NCBI GenBank assembly: GCA_963846495.1
Contig: CAWJWP010000017.1
Location: 443,428-507,427, forward strand
From: DASYQD01 sp963846495
GTDB taxonomy: Bacteria > Acidobacteriota > Thermoanaerobaculia > Multivoradales > JAIOJS01
DNA: 64,000 bases
Direction: 5' to 3'
The notes under the pieces are model-generated. The model was given only the letters and a program-made list of their open reading frames with translations. It was not told the DNA's origin and made no database searches. Position 1 is the stretch's first letter. Every line of letters starts with the position of its first letter. Position numbers and translations under genes: made by a program. This document shows positions 9,779-18,795 of this stretch, in pieces.

Positions 9779-10061
9779 GGTTCGTCGTCTCCTTCAGCCG
9801 GATTTAAATACGATCGCGATGAAAGTCGCGCGGAGAATAACAAAGAAACCAAAAACGGCAAAGAGCAAAGAGCTAAGAGCCAAGAGCGAAGAGCAGCCAA
9901 GGGGCGAAGAGCGAAGGGCAAAGGGTAAGGCGCAAAAGCGACTACGCAGCTGCTTCCGTTTCTTACCTCTTACCTCTTCGCGCTTAAGCTCTGACCTCTT
10001 TCCGCTTTGCTCTTTCCGCTTTGCTCTTTTAGACTTCGATTGAATTACATTCTGAGCCGAA
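9779..10061. repeat. Intergenic purine-rich short repeats
   Basis: The gap between the divergent permease and the 10062 gene holds AAAGAGC/AAGAGCG-type short direct repeats (9855-9930), then the complementary pyrimidine-rich series CTCTTTCCGCTTTG (10000-10030), which together can fold back. No protein is supported. Confidence 0.5.
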
Positions 10062-10928
10062 ATGACTTCTGAAACCAAGCCTACGCGGGTTCTTTACGAG
10101 AATCTTGACACGAGTTTTGTGAATGTTTGGGCGCTGCTGCGGTATTTGTCGCAGCGCTCGTTCGTCGGCCGCGTGCACGTGGAGCTCGAGAATTACTCGG
10201 CCGACGTTTTCGTGAATGGCAGTGAAACGCCCATGGTTCACGAAATTGATCGGGGCGCCGGCACGGACGTGGTTGAAGAGGCGGCGTTGCATCGCCTGGT
10301 TCTGCGTGTGCGCGAAGCATCCGGGTCGATCAACGTCTACGAAGGCGTTTCAGAATCCATCCCGCCTCAGACTGAATCAGCCCTGGAGTCCCCACCGCCC
10401 GATGAAATTACATCTGTGGCCGAACCCGAAGCAGCGACTCCGGAAGCGATTGAGTCGAGCGCCGGAAAAGACGAGGAAGAAACGGTGGTGGCTACGGATA
10501 CGGTTACCGTGGTCAGGCACTCAAACGCCGATGAGTGGAGCGAGACTATGCGAGTCAGCGGTGAATTGATCGCCGGCGTCGAGCGGGCCGCAACTTCCCT
10601 CGGGGCTGACTTCATTCTGCTGTTTCGCGAGACGCGGATCTCATTGGCGGATGATTACGCCTTTTTAGATCCGATCAGCGGTCAGATGCGATATGAAAAT
10701 TCGTCGGTAACTATGAATGGGGAATCACAACCGCAAGGCTATGTCGCCGGCGTCAGTGAAGCTTTGCGACGCGTTGTCGATCAGATCGCGACCGGTGAGC
10801 GAGAGCGCCGCACGCGCGAACGAATCGCACTTGAACTGGCGCGCGTTGCGCGAAAGCACAGCGAGGCGCTGGCGCGATCCGGATTTAGCGAACAACTCGA
10901 CCGGATTGCGGCCACGAAAGTTCTTTAA
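10062..10928 (+). CDS. Conserved-looking hypothetical protein
   Basis: This encodes 288 residues starting MTSETKPTRVLYENLDTSFV. It has three parts: a compact N-terminal domain (~1-105) with NVWALLRYLSQRSFVGRVHV and EIDRGAGTDVVEEAALHRLV, resembling a DUF4388-like effector or sensor fold only in outline; an acidic, Pro/Glu-rich linker (~106-165); and a C-terminal domain containing FILLFRETRISLADDYAFLD with a long final helix rich in Arg and Glu. There are no membrane segments or signal peptide. I do not recognise it. It lies 86 bp upstream of the universal stress gene and is separated from it by a repeat hairpin. Confidence 0.7.
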   Translation: MTSETKPTRVLYENLDTSFVNVWALLRYLSQRSFVGRVHVELENYSADVFVNGSETPMVHEIDRGAGTDVVEEAALHRLVLRVREASGSINVYEGVSESIPPQTESALESPPPDEITSVAEPEAATPEAIESSAGKDEEETVVATDTVTVVRHSNADEWSETMRVSGELIAGVERAATSLGADFILLFRETRISLADDYAFLDPISGQMRYENSSVTMNGESQPQGYVAGVSEALRRVVDQIATGERERRTRERIALELARVARKHSEALARSGFSEQLDRIAATKVL

Positions 10929-10930
10929 AG

Positions 10931-11013
10931 ACTGTCAGTTGTCAGTTGTCAGTTGTTGATCCCGCTATGGAGCTGACTGATGTACAACTGACAACGGACA
11001 ACTGACAACTGAC
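10931..11013. repeat. Heptamer inverted repeat
   Basis: Three TGTCAGT-type heptamers (10934-10955) face three complementary copies, ACAACTGACA (10983-11010), so the gap folds into a long imperfect hairpin. The 7-base period recurs throughout the post-5379 DNA. The right arm ends directly before the ATG at 11015. Confidence 0.7.
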
Positions 11014-11014
11014 C

Positions 11015-11988
11015 ATGTCTTTCCGAAACATCCTCTTCCCAACTGACTTCACGGCGCACGCGCGCTCGGCGTTAAAGTATGCGGCGGCGTTTGCGCGCGA
11101 TGGCCGTGGCCGGGTTGTGCTTTTTAGTGTTCAAAGCGCCAAGGTGCCGGCGAATCTTATGACCCTGCCCGAGCGTGTGCTCCAGGAGCAGGAGAATGAG
11201 TGGCTGCTGCAACTGCGCCGCGAAGTCTATCAGCTCCTTGCCGATCCACTGTTCGACGGAATTGAAGTCGAGCCGGTCATCGTGGAAGGCGAGCCGGCTT
11301 CCGAAATCGCCAAAGCAGTCCGCGACTACGACATCGATCTGGTCACCGTAGTCACGCATGGCCGGCGCGGACTAGCGCGCGCTTTGTTCGGATCGACCGC
11401 CGAAGAGATCATCGCCGAGGCGCCCTGTCCCGTGCTGACGATTCGTCCACCACAACATGATTTCGTCGAGCATCGCGGAAATTCAACCGACATTCGTCTC
11501 AATAGAATTCTGTTGGCGACAAATTTCCGCCCGTCTTCGATTCCGGCGACCAGCATGGCGCGCGAAATTGCCCGAACGCACCACGCAGAGCTGCACGCCG
11601 TTTACGTAATAGGCGATTACTTCGAGCAGATTTCCGTCATGTTTCCCGAAGGCGGAAGCTCGGCATTGTCGCGCATGCGCCAGGAAGTCCAGCAGCGCAT
11701 GCAATCATTTGAGGGCGAAGGCAACGGCAGCGTCACGACTCATATTGCCGAAGGCCGGCCCTACGCTGAGATTGTGCAGTGATCGCCGCCGAGATCGATG
11801 CGGATTTGATCGTCATCGGGATGACAGTGCATGCGTCGCTTTTCGGCGGCGCGCCGGCGCTGGGCTCGGAAATCGAACGCGTCGTGCGGAATTCACCGTG
11901 CCCGGTTCTATGTGTTCCTTCGGGCAAAGCCGTAACGCCGCTTCCCGCCTTTTCTCATCCGCAGGCCGTGCCGCAACCGCAGATGTAA
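11015..11988 (+). CDS. Tandem-domain universal stress protein, one frameshift
   Basis: Domain 1 begins MSFRNILFPTDFTAHARSAL and ends with GSTAEEIIAEAPCPVLTIRP, which includes the ATP-binding GxxxG-like loop and S/T. Domain 2 begins LNRILLATNFRPSSIPATS. The second domain is cut by a stop at 11780 and resumes in another frame as VIAAEIDADLIVIGMTVHAS, ending EIERVVRNSPCPVLCVPSG. A single-base indel at ~11776 restores a ~323-residue double-Usp protein of usual size. Usp proteins bind ATP or AMP and modulate stress survival. No regulator is adjacent. Confidence 0.88.
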
Positions 11989-12225
11989 ATTTGGAGCGCC
12001 GCCTTGTCGTCGCTGAGAATAAGTCCTCTTTGCGTTTCTTGCGACTTGGGCCTTCGTGACCACGCTTTTGCAGGCTTTCAGCAAAACGCAAAGCGCAAAG
12101 TCGGCGTCACTATCCTGCCGAAAGCCCCGCTACTCCAAATTCAGAGTTTGACCGCAAACATCGGATAGAACCGCTATCGTCGACTGCGTATCATCTGCTC
12201 ATCAAATACTGAGAGGTGAAGTAAG

Positions 12226-13314
12226 ATGTTGCAGTCGATATCAACAACGCCGGTGGTCATGACAAATCCCGAACTTTGGAATGCAGTCCTGGAGCGAGAC
12301 GCTTCGCGCGACGGCAGTTTCGTTTTCGCGGTGCGCTCTACGGGGATTTACTGCCGGCCGTCGTGTCCGGCGCGCCGTCCGAAACGCGAGCAGGTCAGCT
12401 TCTTTCGCGTGCCTGAAGCAGCAGAGCAAGCCGGCTTTCGCGCGTGTAAGCGTTGTCATCCGCGCCGCGCGAGCGCGAACGATCCGCAAATTGAGCTGGT
12501 GCGTCAGGTTTGTCACGTGATTGACGAGCACGAGGAAGAGAGCGCAACGCTGGAAAGCTTGAGCGCATCAACCGGCGTCAATGCTCATCACTTACAACGC
12601 ACGTTCAAGCAGGTGATGGGAATTACGCCGAGACAATATGCTGAGTCGCGCAAGCTTGAACGATTCAAGTCCGGCATCAAGAAAGGCGCGTCGGTGACTG
12701 ACGCGATGTACGACGCCGGATACGGATCCAGCCGGGCGCTCTATGAAAAATCTTCCGAGCAGTTAGGAATGACGCCGGCGACCTATGGCCGCGGTGGGAA
12801 GGGAATGCGAATCGTCTTCACGATTGCCAAGTCACCGCTCGGTCGTTTGTTAGTCGCGGCGACTGAACGCGGCGTTTGCGCCGTGACGATTGGCGACTCA
12901 GATGCGGATTTAACGCGTAGATTGTTTGCCGAGTATCCGAACGCGGCGATCGACTCGAAAGACACTTCGATCAGCCCTTCACTGAATCTTTGGTTGCAGA
13001 AAGTTTTGGATTCGCTGAACGGCGAATCTCGTTTGATCGAGTTGCCGATGGACGTTCAAGCGACTGCATTTCAAAGACGCGTGTGGGAAGAGTTGCGCCG
13101 CATTCCGTTCGGCTCAACTCGTTCATATCAGGAAATTGCGAAAGCGATCGGCAAACCGAATGCGGTGCGCGCGGTGGCGAGCGCGTGTGCGAGCAACCGT
13201 TTGGCGTTGGTAATCCCTTGCCATCGAGTGATCCGGGAAGATAAGAGTTTGGGTGGATATCGTTGGGGGCTGGAAAGAAAAAAGAAATTGTTAGCTCGTG
13301 AGAGTCGACAATAA
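12226..13314 (+). CDS. ada: Ada: methylphosphotriester/O6-methylguanine DNA methyltransferase and regulator
   Basis: This encodes 362 residues. The N-terminal Ada domain has the four zinc-ligand cysteines C43, C47, C74 and C77 (IYCRPSCPAR...CKRC); one of them accepts methyl groups from phosphotriesters and switches on DNA binding. An AraC helix-turn-helix follows (SASTGVNAHHLQRTFKQVMG, ~115-180). The C-terminal methyltransferase domain has the IPCHRVI active site with C332 and the YRWGLERK tail. The length matches E. coli Ada (354). GAGAGGTGAAG just upstream supports the start. It probably autoregulates. The upstream gap carries only a repeat. Confidence 0.95.
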   Translation: MLQSISTTPVVMTNPELWNAVLERDASRDGSFVFAVRSTGIYCRPSCPARRPKREQVSFFRVPEAAEQAGFRACKRCHPRRASANDPQIELVRQVCHVIDEHEEESATLESLSASTGVNAHHLQRTFKQVMGITPRQYAESRKLERFKSGIKKGASVTDAMYDAGYGSSRALYEKSSEQLGMTPATYGRGGKGMRIVFTIAKSPLGRLLVAATERGVCAVTIGDSDADLTRRLFAEYPNAAIDSKDTSISPSLNLWLQKVLDSLNGESRLIELPMDVQATAFQRRVWEELRRIPFGSTRSYQEIAKAIGKPNAVRAVASACASNRLALVIPCHRVIREDKSLGGYRWGLERKKKLLARESRQ

Positions 13315-13316
13315 TT

Positions 13317-13440
13317 GTTTTTTGTACTTGGTGCTTCGTACTTTGTACTTTGCTGTCCTTTCGACGTTGACGCTGAGAGTCTAACGTAGCACTGAAAATA
13401 GACATCAAAGCACAAAGTACGAAGTACAAAGAACAGCAAT
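13317..13440. repeat. Long imperfect hairpin from TTTGTACTT repeats
   Basis: TTTGTACTTGGTGCTTCG and two further TACTTTG units (13321-13350) pair with AAAGTACGAAGTACAAAG (13412-13432). It sits between convergent ada and the aldehyde dehydrogenase gene and may act as a two-way terminator. Confidence 0.6.
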
Positions 13441-14821
13441 TCATTTAATCCACACCGTTTTGATATTCACAAACTCGCGAATTCCGAACTCACCCAACTC
13501 GCGTCCGTAGCCGGAATTCTTCACGCCGCCAAATGGCAGACGCGGATCGGAAGCGACCATGCCGTTGATAAAGACTGAGCCGGCTTCAATCTCGTCGATG
13601 AAGTGGGCGCGCTCGTTCTCGTCGTTCGTCCACGCGGCCGAGCCAAGTCCGAACGAGGTGGCGTTTGCCAGATCGATCGCCTCGTCAATCGTGCTGAAGC
13701 GAAATAGGGAAGCGACCGGGCCGAAAATCTCATCACGATACGCCGGCGAGTCTTTCGGAATGTCCGCCAGCACGGTCGGCTCGTAAAAATTTCCGCGCGC
13801 GAGATCGCCCTCGAATTTCACTCGCTGACCGCCAGTCAAAATCTTCGCGCCCGCGGCGACGCTCGCCTTCACCTGATCTTCCACATCGGTCAGGATTTGT
13901 TCGGTCGCGAGCGGCCCGATGTCGATAGATGAATCCAAAGGATCGCCGACCTGCAGGCTTTTCATCGCCGCGACGAACTCACTTTCGAATCGATCGTAAA
14001 TGTCTGTCGTGCACAATGAAACGCTTGGCCGCGATGCACGATTGCCCGTTGTTAATCGTGCGTGCTTTGACCGCGGTGCTGACTGCTTCTTCAAAGTTCG
14101 CCGACGGCATGACGATGAAAGGATCGCTACCGCCAAGCTCGAGCACAACCTTCTTGATGTTCTTGCCGGCGATACTCGCAACGCTGCGGCCGGCGCGCTC
14201 GCTGCCAGTCAAAGTCGCCGCCGCGACGCGCGCATCTTCCAGCACCCCTTGCACGGCGTCTGTTCCGATTAACAAAGTCTGAAACGCGCCTTGCGGAAAC
14301 CCTGCGCGGCGGAAAATGTCTTCGATTGCCAGCGCGCACTGCGGCACATTCGAAGCATGTTTCAGCAGGCCGATGTTGCCGGCCATCAAAGCGGGTGCGG
14401 CGAAACGAAAAACCTGCCAGAAAGGGAAGTTCCACGGCATGATCGCCAGAACGATGCCGAGCGGCTGAAAATGAACATAGCTTTTCGTCGCATTCGTTTG
14501 AATGATTTCGTCTGCGAGATGCCGTTCGGCATTCTCAGCGTAATAGCGGCAAACCAAGGCACACTTTTCGGCTTCCTGGACCGCGGCATTGATGGGCTTT
14601 CCCATCTCGAGCGTCATCGTGCGCGCGAATGACTGCTTCTCAGTTTCGAGGATCTCTGCGGCGCGCAGCATCTTCTCGGCCCGATCCGCAAACGTCGTGC
14701 GGCGATAGTCGCGGAAGGTTTCCGCTGCGCGACTTAACCTCTCTTCAATTTGTGGTTGATTCAGCGAATCGAAGGTTTGCAGAACTTCGCCTGTGGCCGG
14801 ATTGATCGATGCGATCGGCAT
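13441..14821 (-). CDS. NAD(P)-dependent succinate-semialdehyde-type dehydrogenase, one frameshift
   Basis: It starts MPIASINPATGEVLQTFDSL. The Rossmann and catalytic parts show IMPWNFPFWQVFRFAAPAL, LTGSERAGRSVAS, the general-base motif VLELGGSDPFIV, and the nucleophile Cys in INNGQSCIAAKRF. A shift near 14000 leads into IYDRFESEFVAAMKSLQVGD and on to EIFGPVASLFRF and LPFGGVKNSGYGRELGEFG. Joined length is ~459 residues, as in succinate-semialdehyde dehydrogenases, which oxidise the aldehyde to succinate in GABA catabolism. The exact substrate is inference. The EamA exporter gene lies 18 bp upstream on the same strand and may be co-transcribed. Confidence 0.9.
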
Positions 14822-14839
14822 GTTGCGATTATAACGACG

Positions 14840-15764
14840 CTAATCAGAGTCGGATACCGCGCCGGCGTCAGCGGCGGGAATCGCCACAGTCTTGTGCTGC
14901 CTGCGCCATACAATCAGCCCCAAGCCGAGAATGATACATGCCGTGCCGGCGACCAGACGCCAGTTGAGTTGCTCGTGCAGGACCAACATCCCCAGAATGA
15001 CCGCGACGACTGGCGTCACCAGCGCGATTAGCATCGTATTGGTCACGTCCATGTTGCGCACCAGCCAGTAATAAAGAGCGAAAGCAATCACTGAACCGAC
15101 AATAACCAAATACATGAGGGCCAGCAGCGCATGAGACCGTCCAATTGAATCGCAGCGGATTACCTTCTGTCGCGAATCCAGCGGCCAGCAAGGGCACAAA
15201 ACCGAAGACCATTTGCGAAGCGGCCAGAATCTGCGGATCGATTTTGCCGCCGTAGGCTTTCACCAAAACATTCGAATACGATCCAACGAGAGCGCTCACC
15301 ACCAGCGCGATGCTGCCCAGCAGCGCCATCGAACCGGCAATCGTTAGTTGATCGGAAAAGATGACCGCGACGCCGAACACTCCGAGCAGGACGCCGACGA
15401 CTTTTAAAGTAGTCATTCGTTCGCTGGGAAGATAGAAGTGCGCGATGACTAACCCGAAGAGCGGAAACGTCGATTGCAGTACGGCGGCCAGACCAGAGGA
15501 GATGTATTGCTCGCCCCAGAAAACCAGCCCGTAGTTCAGGGTGAATTGCAGGAGCCCGCTGACGGCAATCAAGTACCATTCGCTACGGGTGCGCGGCCAA
15601 CGCGCGCGCCGAATCAGGATAAGCGAACCGAGAATTGCTGAGGCGAGGACGAAACGCAGACCGGCAAAAGTGAATGGAGGCAGATCGCGCAAGCCGATCT
15701 TAATGAACAGCCAGGTCGATCCCCAGATGCCGCAAAGGATCAGCCAAACGATGCGGGCTTTCAT
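14840..15764 (-). CDS. EamA/DMT-family transporter, one frameshift
   Basis: The start MKARIVWLILCGIWGSTWLF is the first helix of a drug/metabolite-type permease with the typical W.GSTW motif. A first EamA repeat runs to ~residue 140 (AVLQSTFPLFGLVIAHFYLP), and a second begins ALLGSIALVVSALVGSYSNV. A shift near 15145 leads to MYLVIVGSVIAFALYYWLVR and LIALVTPVVAVILGMLVLHE, the closing EamA helices. The total is ~308 residues with about ten helices, the standard size. EamA proteins export amino acids or metabolites; the substrate here is unknown. Confidence 0.87.
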
Positions 15765-15799
15765 TTATTGAGTTGTACGTGAGGAAAATTGAATGGTCA

Positions 15800-15975
15800 A
15801 ACGGCGGCTTTGCCGCCCCGATGTGCGGTAAGGCTTCGCCTTACCGGCGCGGTCGCTTTGAAGTTTTTTGCAGTTGGGTTCGAGGCGGCGCCTCGAACCC
15901 AACTGCATGAAAAGCATGGAGATTCCGTCGCCGGAAAGGCAGAGCCTTTCCGCACATCAGGCGGCGAAGCCGTAC
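15800..15975. repeat. REP-like cluster of four hairpins
   Basis: Hairpins follow one another: GGCGGC..GCCGCC (~15804), GGTAAGG..CCTTACC (~15830), a perfect 17-bp stem with a GGC loop (arms 15870-15886 and 15890-15906), and GGAAAGG..CCTTTCC (~15937). The arrangement resembles BIME/REPIN clusters. It sits between the EamA start and the VOC gene stop. Confidence 0.7.
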
Positions 15976-15986
15976 GGAACACGCGA

Positions 15987-16799
15987 CTACTTGTTCTGGT
16001 GATGTTGCATGTCCAACTTGATAATGTTGAACGCGGCGCCCTGGGGATCAGCCAGCACGGCGAAGCGGCCGACGTTTGGAATGTCTGTCGGTGGCATGTA
16101 CGTGCGTGCGCCGAGCGACGTGGCTTTTTGCACCATCGCATCGCAGTCATCAACCGCGAAATAGACTCCCCAGTTGGGCGGCATCGGGCCCATGTCGGGT
16201 TGGATTTGCATCATCCCGCCAATGTGCTCTTCACCGTTTATCCATTCGGTGTAGGGCATCCCTTTGTCGCCATCAGTCTTGGACTTCCAGCCGAAGAGCT
16301 TCGTGTAAAAATCCTTTGCTCTCTCGCTGTCCTTCGTCATCAGCTCGTTCCAGCACAGACTGTTGTTTTCATTCTTGATGCCGACGCCTTTGTGCTGGTT
16401 CGGTTGCCAGATGCAGAAGGTTGCTCCGGTTGGATCGGTGATCGCCGCCATCCGGCCGTGATCCATCACATCGAACGGCTCCTGGACGACTGTGCCCCCC
16501 AGTGATTTCGCCTTCGCGGCGGTTTCATCGGCGCTGGTGACGGCGACATAACAGGCCCAGTGCGTCGGGACCTGTTCCATCTCGGCGCCTTTTTGATACG
16601 ACGCGGCGACGTCTTTGCCGTTGATTTTATAGATGGTGTAGACCATGTCGGGCCCCATGGGATTGTCTTGGACTTCCCAGCCGAACAGGTCGGTGTAGAA
16701 CTTTTTCGCTCCTGGCCCGTCGGTAGTGGCCAGTTCGATCCAAGAGAAAGTTCCGGGTGCGTGTTCCATCTGTGTTTGCGCTGCTGCGGTTTCGCTCAT
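15987..16799 (-). CDS. Double-domain VOC (glyoxalase-fold) protein
   Basis: This encodes 270 residues. Two vicinal-oxygen-chelate modules run in tandem: residues ~15-130 (GTFSWIELATTDGPGAKKFY ... DPTGATFCIWQP) and ~145-262 (NSLCWNELMTKDSERAKDFY ... DPQGAAFNIIKL). Each has the LFGW and PxGA signatures of the VOC group often labelled glyoxalase/bleomycin resistance. AAAGGAGATACACGT precedes the chosen ATG, an excellent ribosome-binding site, so longer upstream starts are rejected. The reaction is unknown; double-module members are often enzymes or stress-related binders. Confidence 0.9.
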   Translation of the reverse strand: MSETAAAQTQMEHAPGTFSWIELATTDGPGAKKFYTDLFGWEVQDNPMGPDMVYTIYKINGKDVAASYQKGAEMEQVPTHWACYVAVTSADETAAKAKSLGGTVVQEPFDVMDHGRMAAITDPTGATFCIWQPNQHKGVGIKNENNSLCWNELMTKDSERAKDFYTKLFGWKSKTDGDKGMPYTEWINGEEHIGGMMQIQPDMGPMPPNWGVYFAVDDCDAMVQKATSLGARTYMPPTDIPNVGRFAVLADPQGAAFNIIKLDMQHHQNK

Positions 16800-16976
16800 T
16801 ACGTGTATCTCCTTTGAATTGCAGGTGTCGCGATTGTTTAATGATGGCGGTTTGCGCGGCGGAGACTCGCCTCTAAACAATCGGCCAGTCGCGGCACAGA
16901 TTTATCTAAGCGCCGAAATCGGGGAAGAGCTTGTAAAAAGTTGTGAATTTGGGGAAGGAGAGAGGGCGCGGGTTCC

Positions 16977-17023
16977 CTAAAAACGAAATCGCGCTGCTTT
17001 CACCCGAAGATGCATAGCAGCGC
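16977..17023 (-). terminator. Intrinsic terminator of the structured RNA
   Basis: An 8-bp stem GCGCTGCT/AGCAGCGC (plus 17016-17023 and 16991-16998), with an inner CATC-UUCG-GGTG stem, is followed on the minus strand by GATTTCGTTTTT. Confidence 0.7.
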
Positions 17024-17531
17024 AATCTCGAAGTCTTATGAATCACCGAAGCGATTCGTAAGATGGCAGCCTGTCCTCGTCAGGCGCAAGCCGCCATTTG
17101 TATACCGGTAAGCAATCGGCGGTCGATGCTTCCCGGTCAGCACACGATTCGCTTCAGTTAACTTCGCGTCCCTTGCGAGCCGCAAAATCTGTTTCCGCAA
17201 ATCTCACATCAACGCCGACAAGTCGGTATCAACGTGGTGCCGTTAGGTAGTCTTTTTTGGTGGCTGTCCTCCACCGCCGGTTACGTTCCGGCAACGAGGC
17301 TCGGATTTCTCCGAGCGACATAGCTCACCACTAGCGGGTCCTTCCCAGTGGTTGCTACCCGTTTTTATCCGGGCGCTCAGGAAAGTCTTTCGACTCTCCC
17401 TGGCAGACCTTTCGGTCTCAACGAAAGGCGTCATAGCAACTGCAAACCGCTCTGCCTTTGCTCTCTCTCAGAGTCTCGCGACTCCGTTCGCCGTCCTCTC
17501 GTTGGTCTCGATGGCCGTGACCGTCGTGACG
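16977..17531 (-). ncRNA. Candidate large structured RNA gene (~555 nt), unrecognised
   Basis: On the minus strand, a sigma70-like promoter (17539-17567) is followed by at least ten consecutive stems and an intrinsic terminator. Stems with plus-strand coordinates: 17471-17475/17480-17484 (loop GCGA on the minus strand), 17405-17409/17414-17418 (GAAA), 17384-17387/17392-17395 (GAAA), 17299-17305/17310-17316 (GAAA), GCCGG/CCGGC around 17277-17292, GGTGG/CCACC around 17259-17275, an ACCGG..CCGGT arm near 17105-17137, ATGGC/GCCAT near 17063-17097, and TCTTAcGAATC/GATTCaTAAGA near 17033-17063 capped by UUCG. GNRA and UUCG loops occur on the minus strand only, which fixes orientation. I find no RNase P, tmRNA, 6S or SRP signatures, and no credible protein. 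Confidence 0.6.
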
Positions 17532-17538
17532 GTGATGC

Positions 17539-17567
17539 TTTATACCGAAAACAAATTTTCTGGTCAA
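17539..17567 (-). promoter_or_regulatory. Sigma70-like promoter for the structured RNA
   Basis: On the minus strand, -35 TTGACC (plus 17562-17567) and -10 TATAAA (plus 17539-17544) are separated by exactly 17 bases. The surrounding DNA is AT-rich. Transcription would begin near 17531, immediately before the first stems. Confidence 0.7.
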
Positions 17568-17675
17568 AGTTCCATGTGTTTTATTTTTCAAAGATTGATT
17601 TATTTAACTTGACGTGGGAAAGAACGCTGAGTGTTTTCACAAAATTCATCTTCCAAAATAAAACAGGTCGCCGAA

Positions 17676-17912
17676 TTAGAGAAAATGCAAAATTTGTTTC
17701 TTGTCTATGTTCTGCGCTGTCGCGACCGCGCGAAGAATCGAGTTGAGTGTCCCGACTCTCAGTGGATTATGATCCGGTACAGAAATACGATGATGAGGGT
17801 CTTCGCGCTGAAGAATTACGTGACTTCCTACCTGATGTACGCGCTGATCATCAAATTCACGGCACAAGACTGCGATGAGGTCGGCTCCGCTGAGATCGCG
17901 CGGCAGTCTCAT
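17676..17912 (-). CDS. hicA: HicA-family toxin (mRNA interferase)
   Basis: This encodes 78 residues beginning MRLPRDLSGADLIAVLCREF. It has the dsRBD-like HicA fold, with the QVGSHVIL strand carrying the catalytic histidine H31, then a central VPDHNPLRVGTLNSIL region. HicA cleaves mRNA and is held inactive by HicB. Its ATG overlaps the stop of the upstream hicB (ATGA, 17909-17912), so this pair has the antitoxin-first order. The length is typical. Confidence 0.85.
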   Translation of the reverse strand: MRLPRDLSGADLIAVLCREFDDQRVHQVGSHVILQREDPHHRISVPDHNPLRVGTLNSILRAVATAQNIDKKQILHFL

Positions 17913-18130
17913 GCGCAGGCGAGAACCTCGTCACGAACCAGGTGTAATCGGATTCGTTCCGGTTTAGGCTGATCGAAAAAGTAGCCACTCACCGCCTCCT
18001 GCACGTTGGACCGTAGTTCGTCCCATGAATTGCCTTGAGTAAAGATGTCGTGAGAAAGGCATTCCGCGACAAATCCACCGTCAGTTTCCTGATAAACGCT
18101 GAAGACAATTTCCATGGTTTGATTCTGCAT
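17909..18130 (-). CDS. hicB: HicB-like antitoxin
   Basis: This encodes 73 residues: MQNQTMEIVFSVYQETDGGF, then VAECLSHDIFTQGNSWDELR and NVQEAVSGYFFDQPKPERIR. This is the degraded RNase H-like HicB fold (VAECLSH.I.TQG..WDEL.xN..EA). It is short and lacks a separate DNA-binding domain at the C-terminus, so autoregulation, if any, would use the HicA-HicB complex. It is coupled to hicA by a four-base overlap. Confidence 0.85.
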   Translation of the reverse strand: MQNQTMEIVFSVYQETDGGFVAECLSHDIFTQGNSWDELRSNVQEAVSGYFFDQPKPERIRLHLVRDEVLACA

Positions 18131-18160
18131 GAACTTAGAAAAGCAAGCAAGATCGTCGGC

Positions 18161-18781
18161 TTACTTGATTTGTCGGAATCGAAAGCACGACGCGTCGTGA
18201 TCGTTGACCATGCCGACCGCTTGCATGAACGAGTAGCAGATTGTCGGGCCGACGAATTTGAAGCCGCGGTTTAAGAGGTCGCGGCTCAACGCCTCGGCTG
18301 TGGTGGTCGTAACGGGAACCGGCGCGCCGCGCTTGCGCCGCAAAGGCTTTCCGTTCACGAATCGCCAGACATACGCGTCGAAACTGCCGAACTCTTTCTG
18401 TACAGCGAGAAAGCTGCGCGCATTCTGAATCGCCGCCGCGATCTTCAAGCGATTACGAATGATGCCTTCGTCGGCGAGCAGTTTATCAACTTTGCGCTGA
18501 TCGTATTTCGCGACCTTTCGCGCGTCGAAATTGTCGAAAGCGCGACGATAATTCTCGCGCTTCCGCAAAATCGTTTCCCAGCTCAGGCCGGCTTGCGCGC
18601 CTTCGAGAATCAGAAACTCGAACAGTGTCCGATCGTCATGCACCGGGACACCCCATTCACGATCGTGATACTCGATAGATAGCGGAGTCTTTGCCCACTG
18701 ACAGCGGGCTGGTGTGGCAGGGGAATTCAAATTGGACGGAGCCCTCCCTAGCGAATAGACCACCCCACGCGGGCTGCCCAC
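18161..18781 (-). CDS. tag: 3-methyladenine DNA glycosylase I
   Basis: From RCQWAKTPLSIEYHDREWGV onward the protein matches Tag, a helix-hairpin-helix glycosylase that removes 3-methyladenine: WGVPVHDDRTLFEFLILEGA, QAGLSWETILRKRENYRRAF, and FKFVGPTICYSFMQAVGMVN with the zinc-binding H at NDHD. Its ATG at 18781 puts ~25 extra residues (MGSPRGVVYSLGRAPS...) before the conserved start. These are encoded by a copy of the CCCGCGTGGGG repeat also found in the AddB-like gene. The natural start may be the TTG in SNLNSPATPA, or the repeat may have supplied a new one. Confidence 0.88.
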   Translation of the reverse strand: MGSPRGVVYSLGRAPSNLNSPATPARCQWAKTPLSIEYHDREWGVPVHDDRTLFEFLILEGAQAGLSWETILRKRENYRRAFDNFDARKVAKYDQRKVDKLLADEGIIRNRLKIAAAIQNARSFLAVQKEFGSFDAYVWRFVNGKPLRRKRGAPVPVTTTTAEALSRDLLNRGFKFVGPTICYSFMQAVGMVNDHDASCFRFRQIK

Positions 18782-18795
18782 GCGGGGACATCGGG

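Noticed and set aside
11760..11790. Programmed frameshift in the universal stress protein
   Set aside because: No slippery heptamer or downstream structure was seen, and many unrelated genes here show the same kind of break. Sequence error is simpler.
17243..17434. 63-codon minus-strand frame MTPFVETERSARESRKTFLS
   Set aside because: It lies inside the structured RNA candidate, and its composition follows the stems rather than any protein pattern.
17352..17612. 86-codon frame on the plus strand starting MLPVFIRALRKVFRLSLADL
   Set aside because: It runs through the stems of the candidate RNA gene, has no ribosome-binding site and ends in AT-rich promoter DNA. The structural signals favour a minus-strand RNA.
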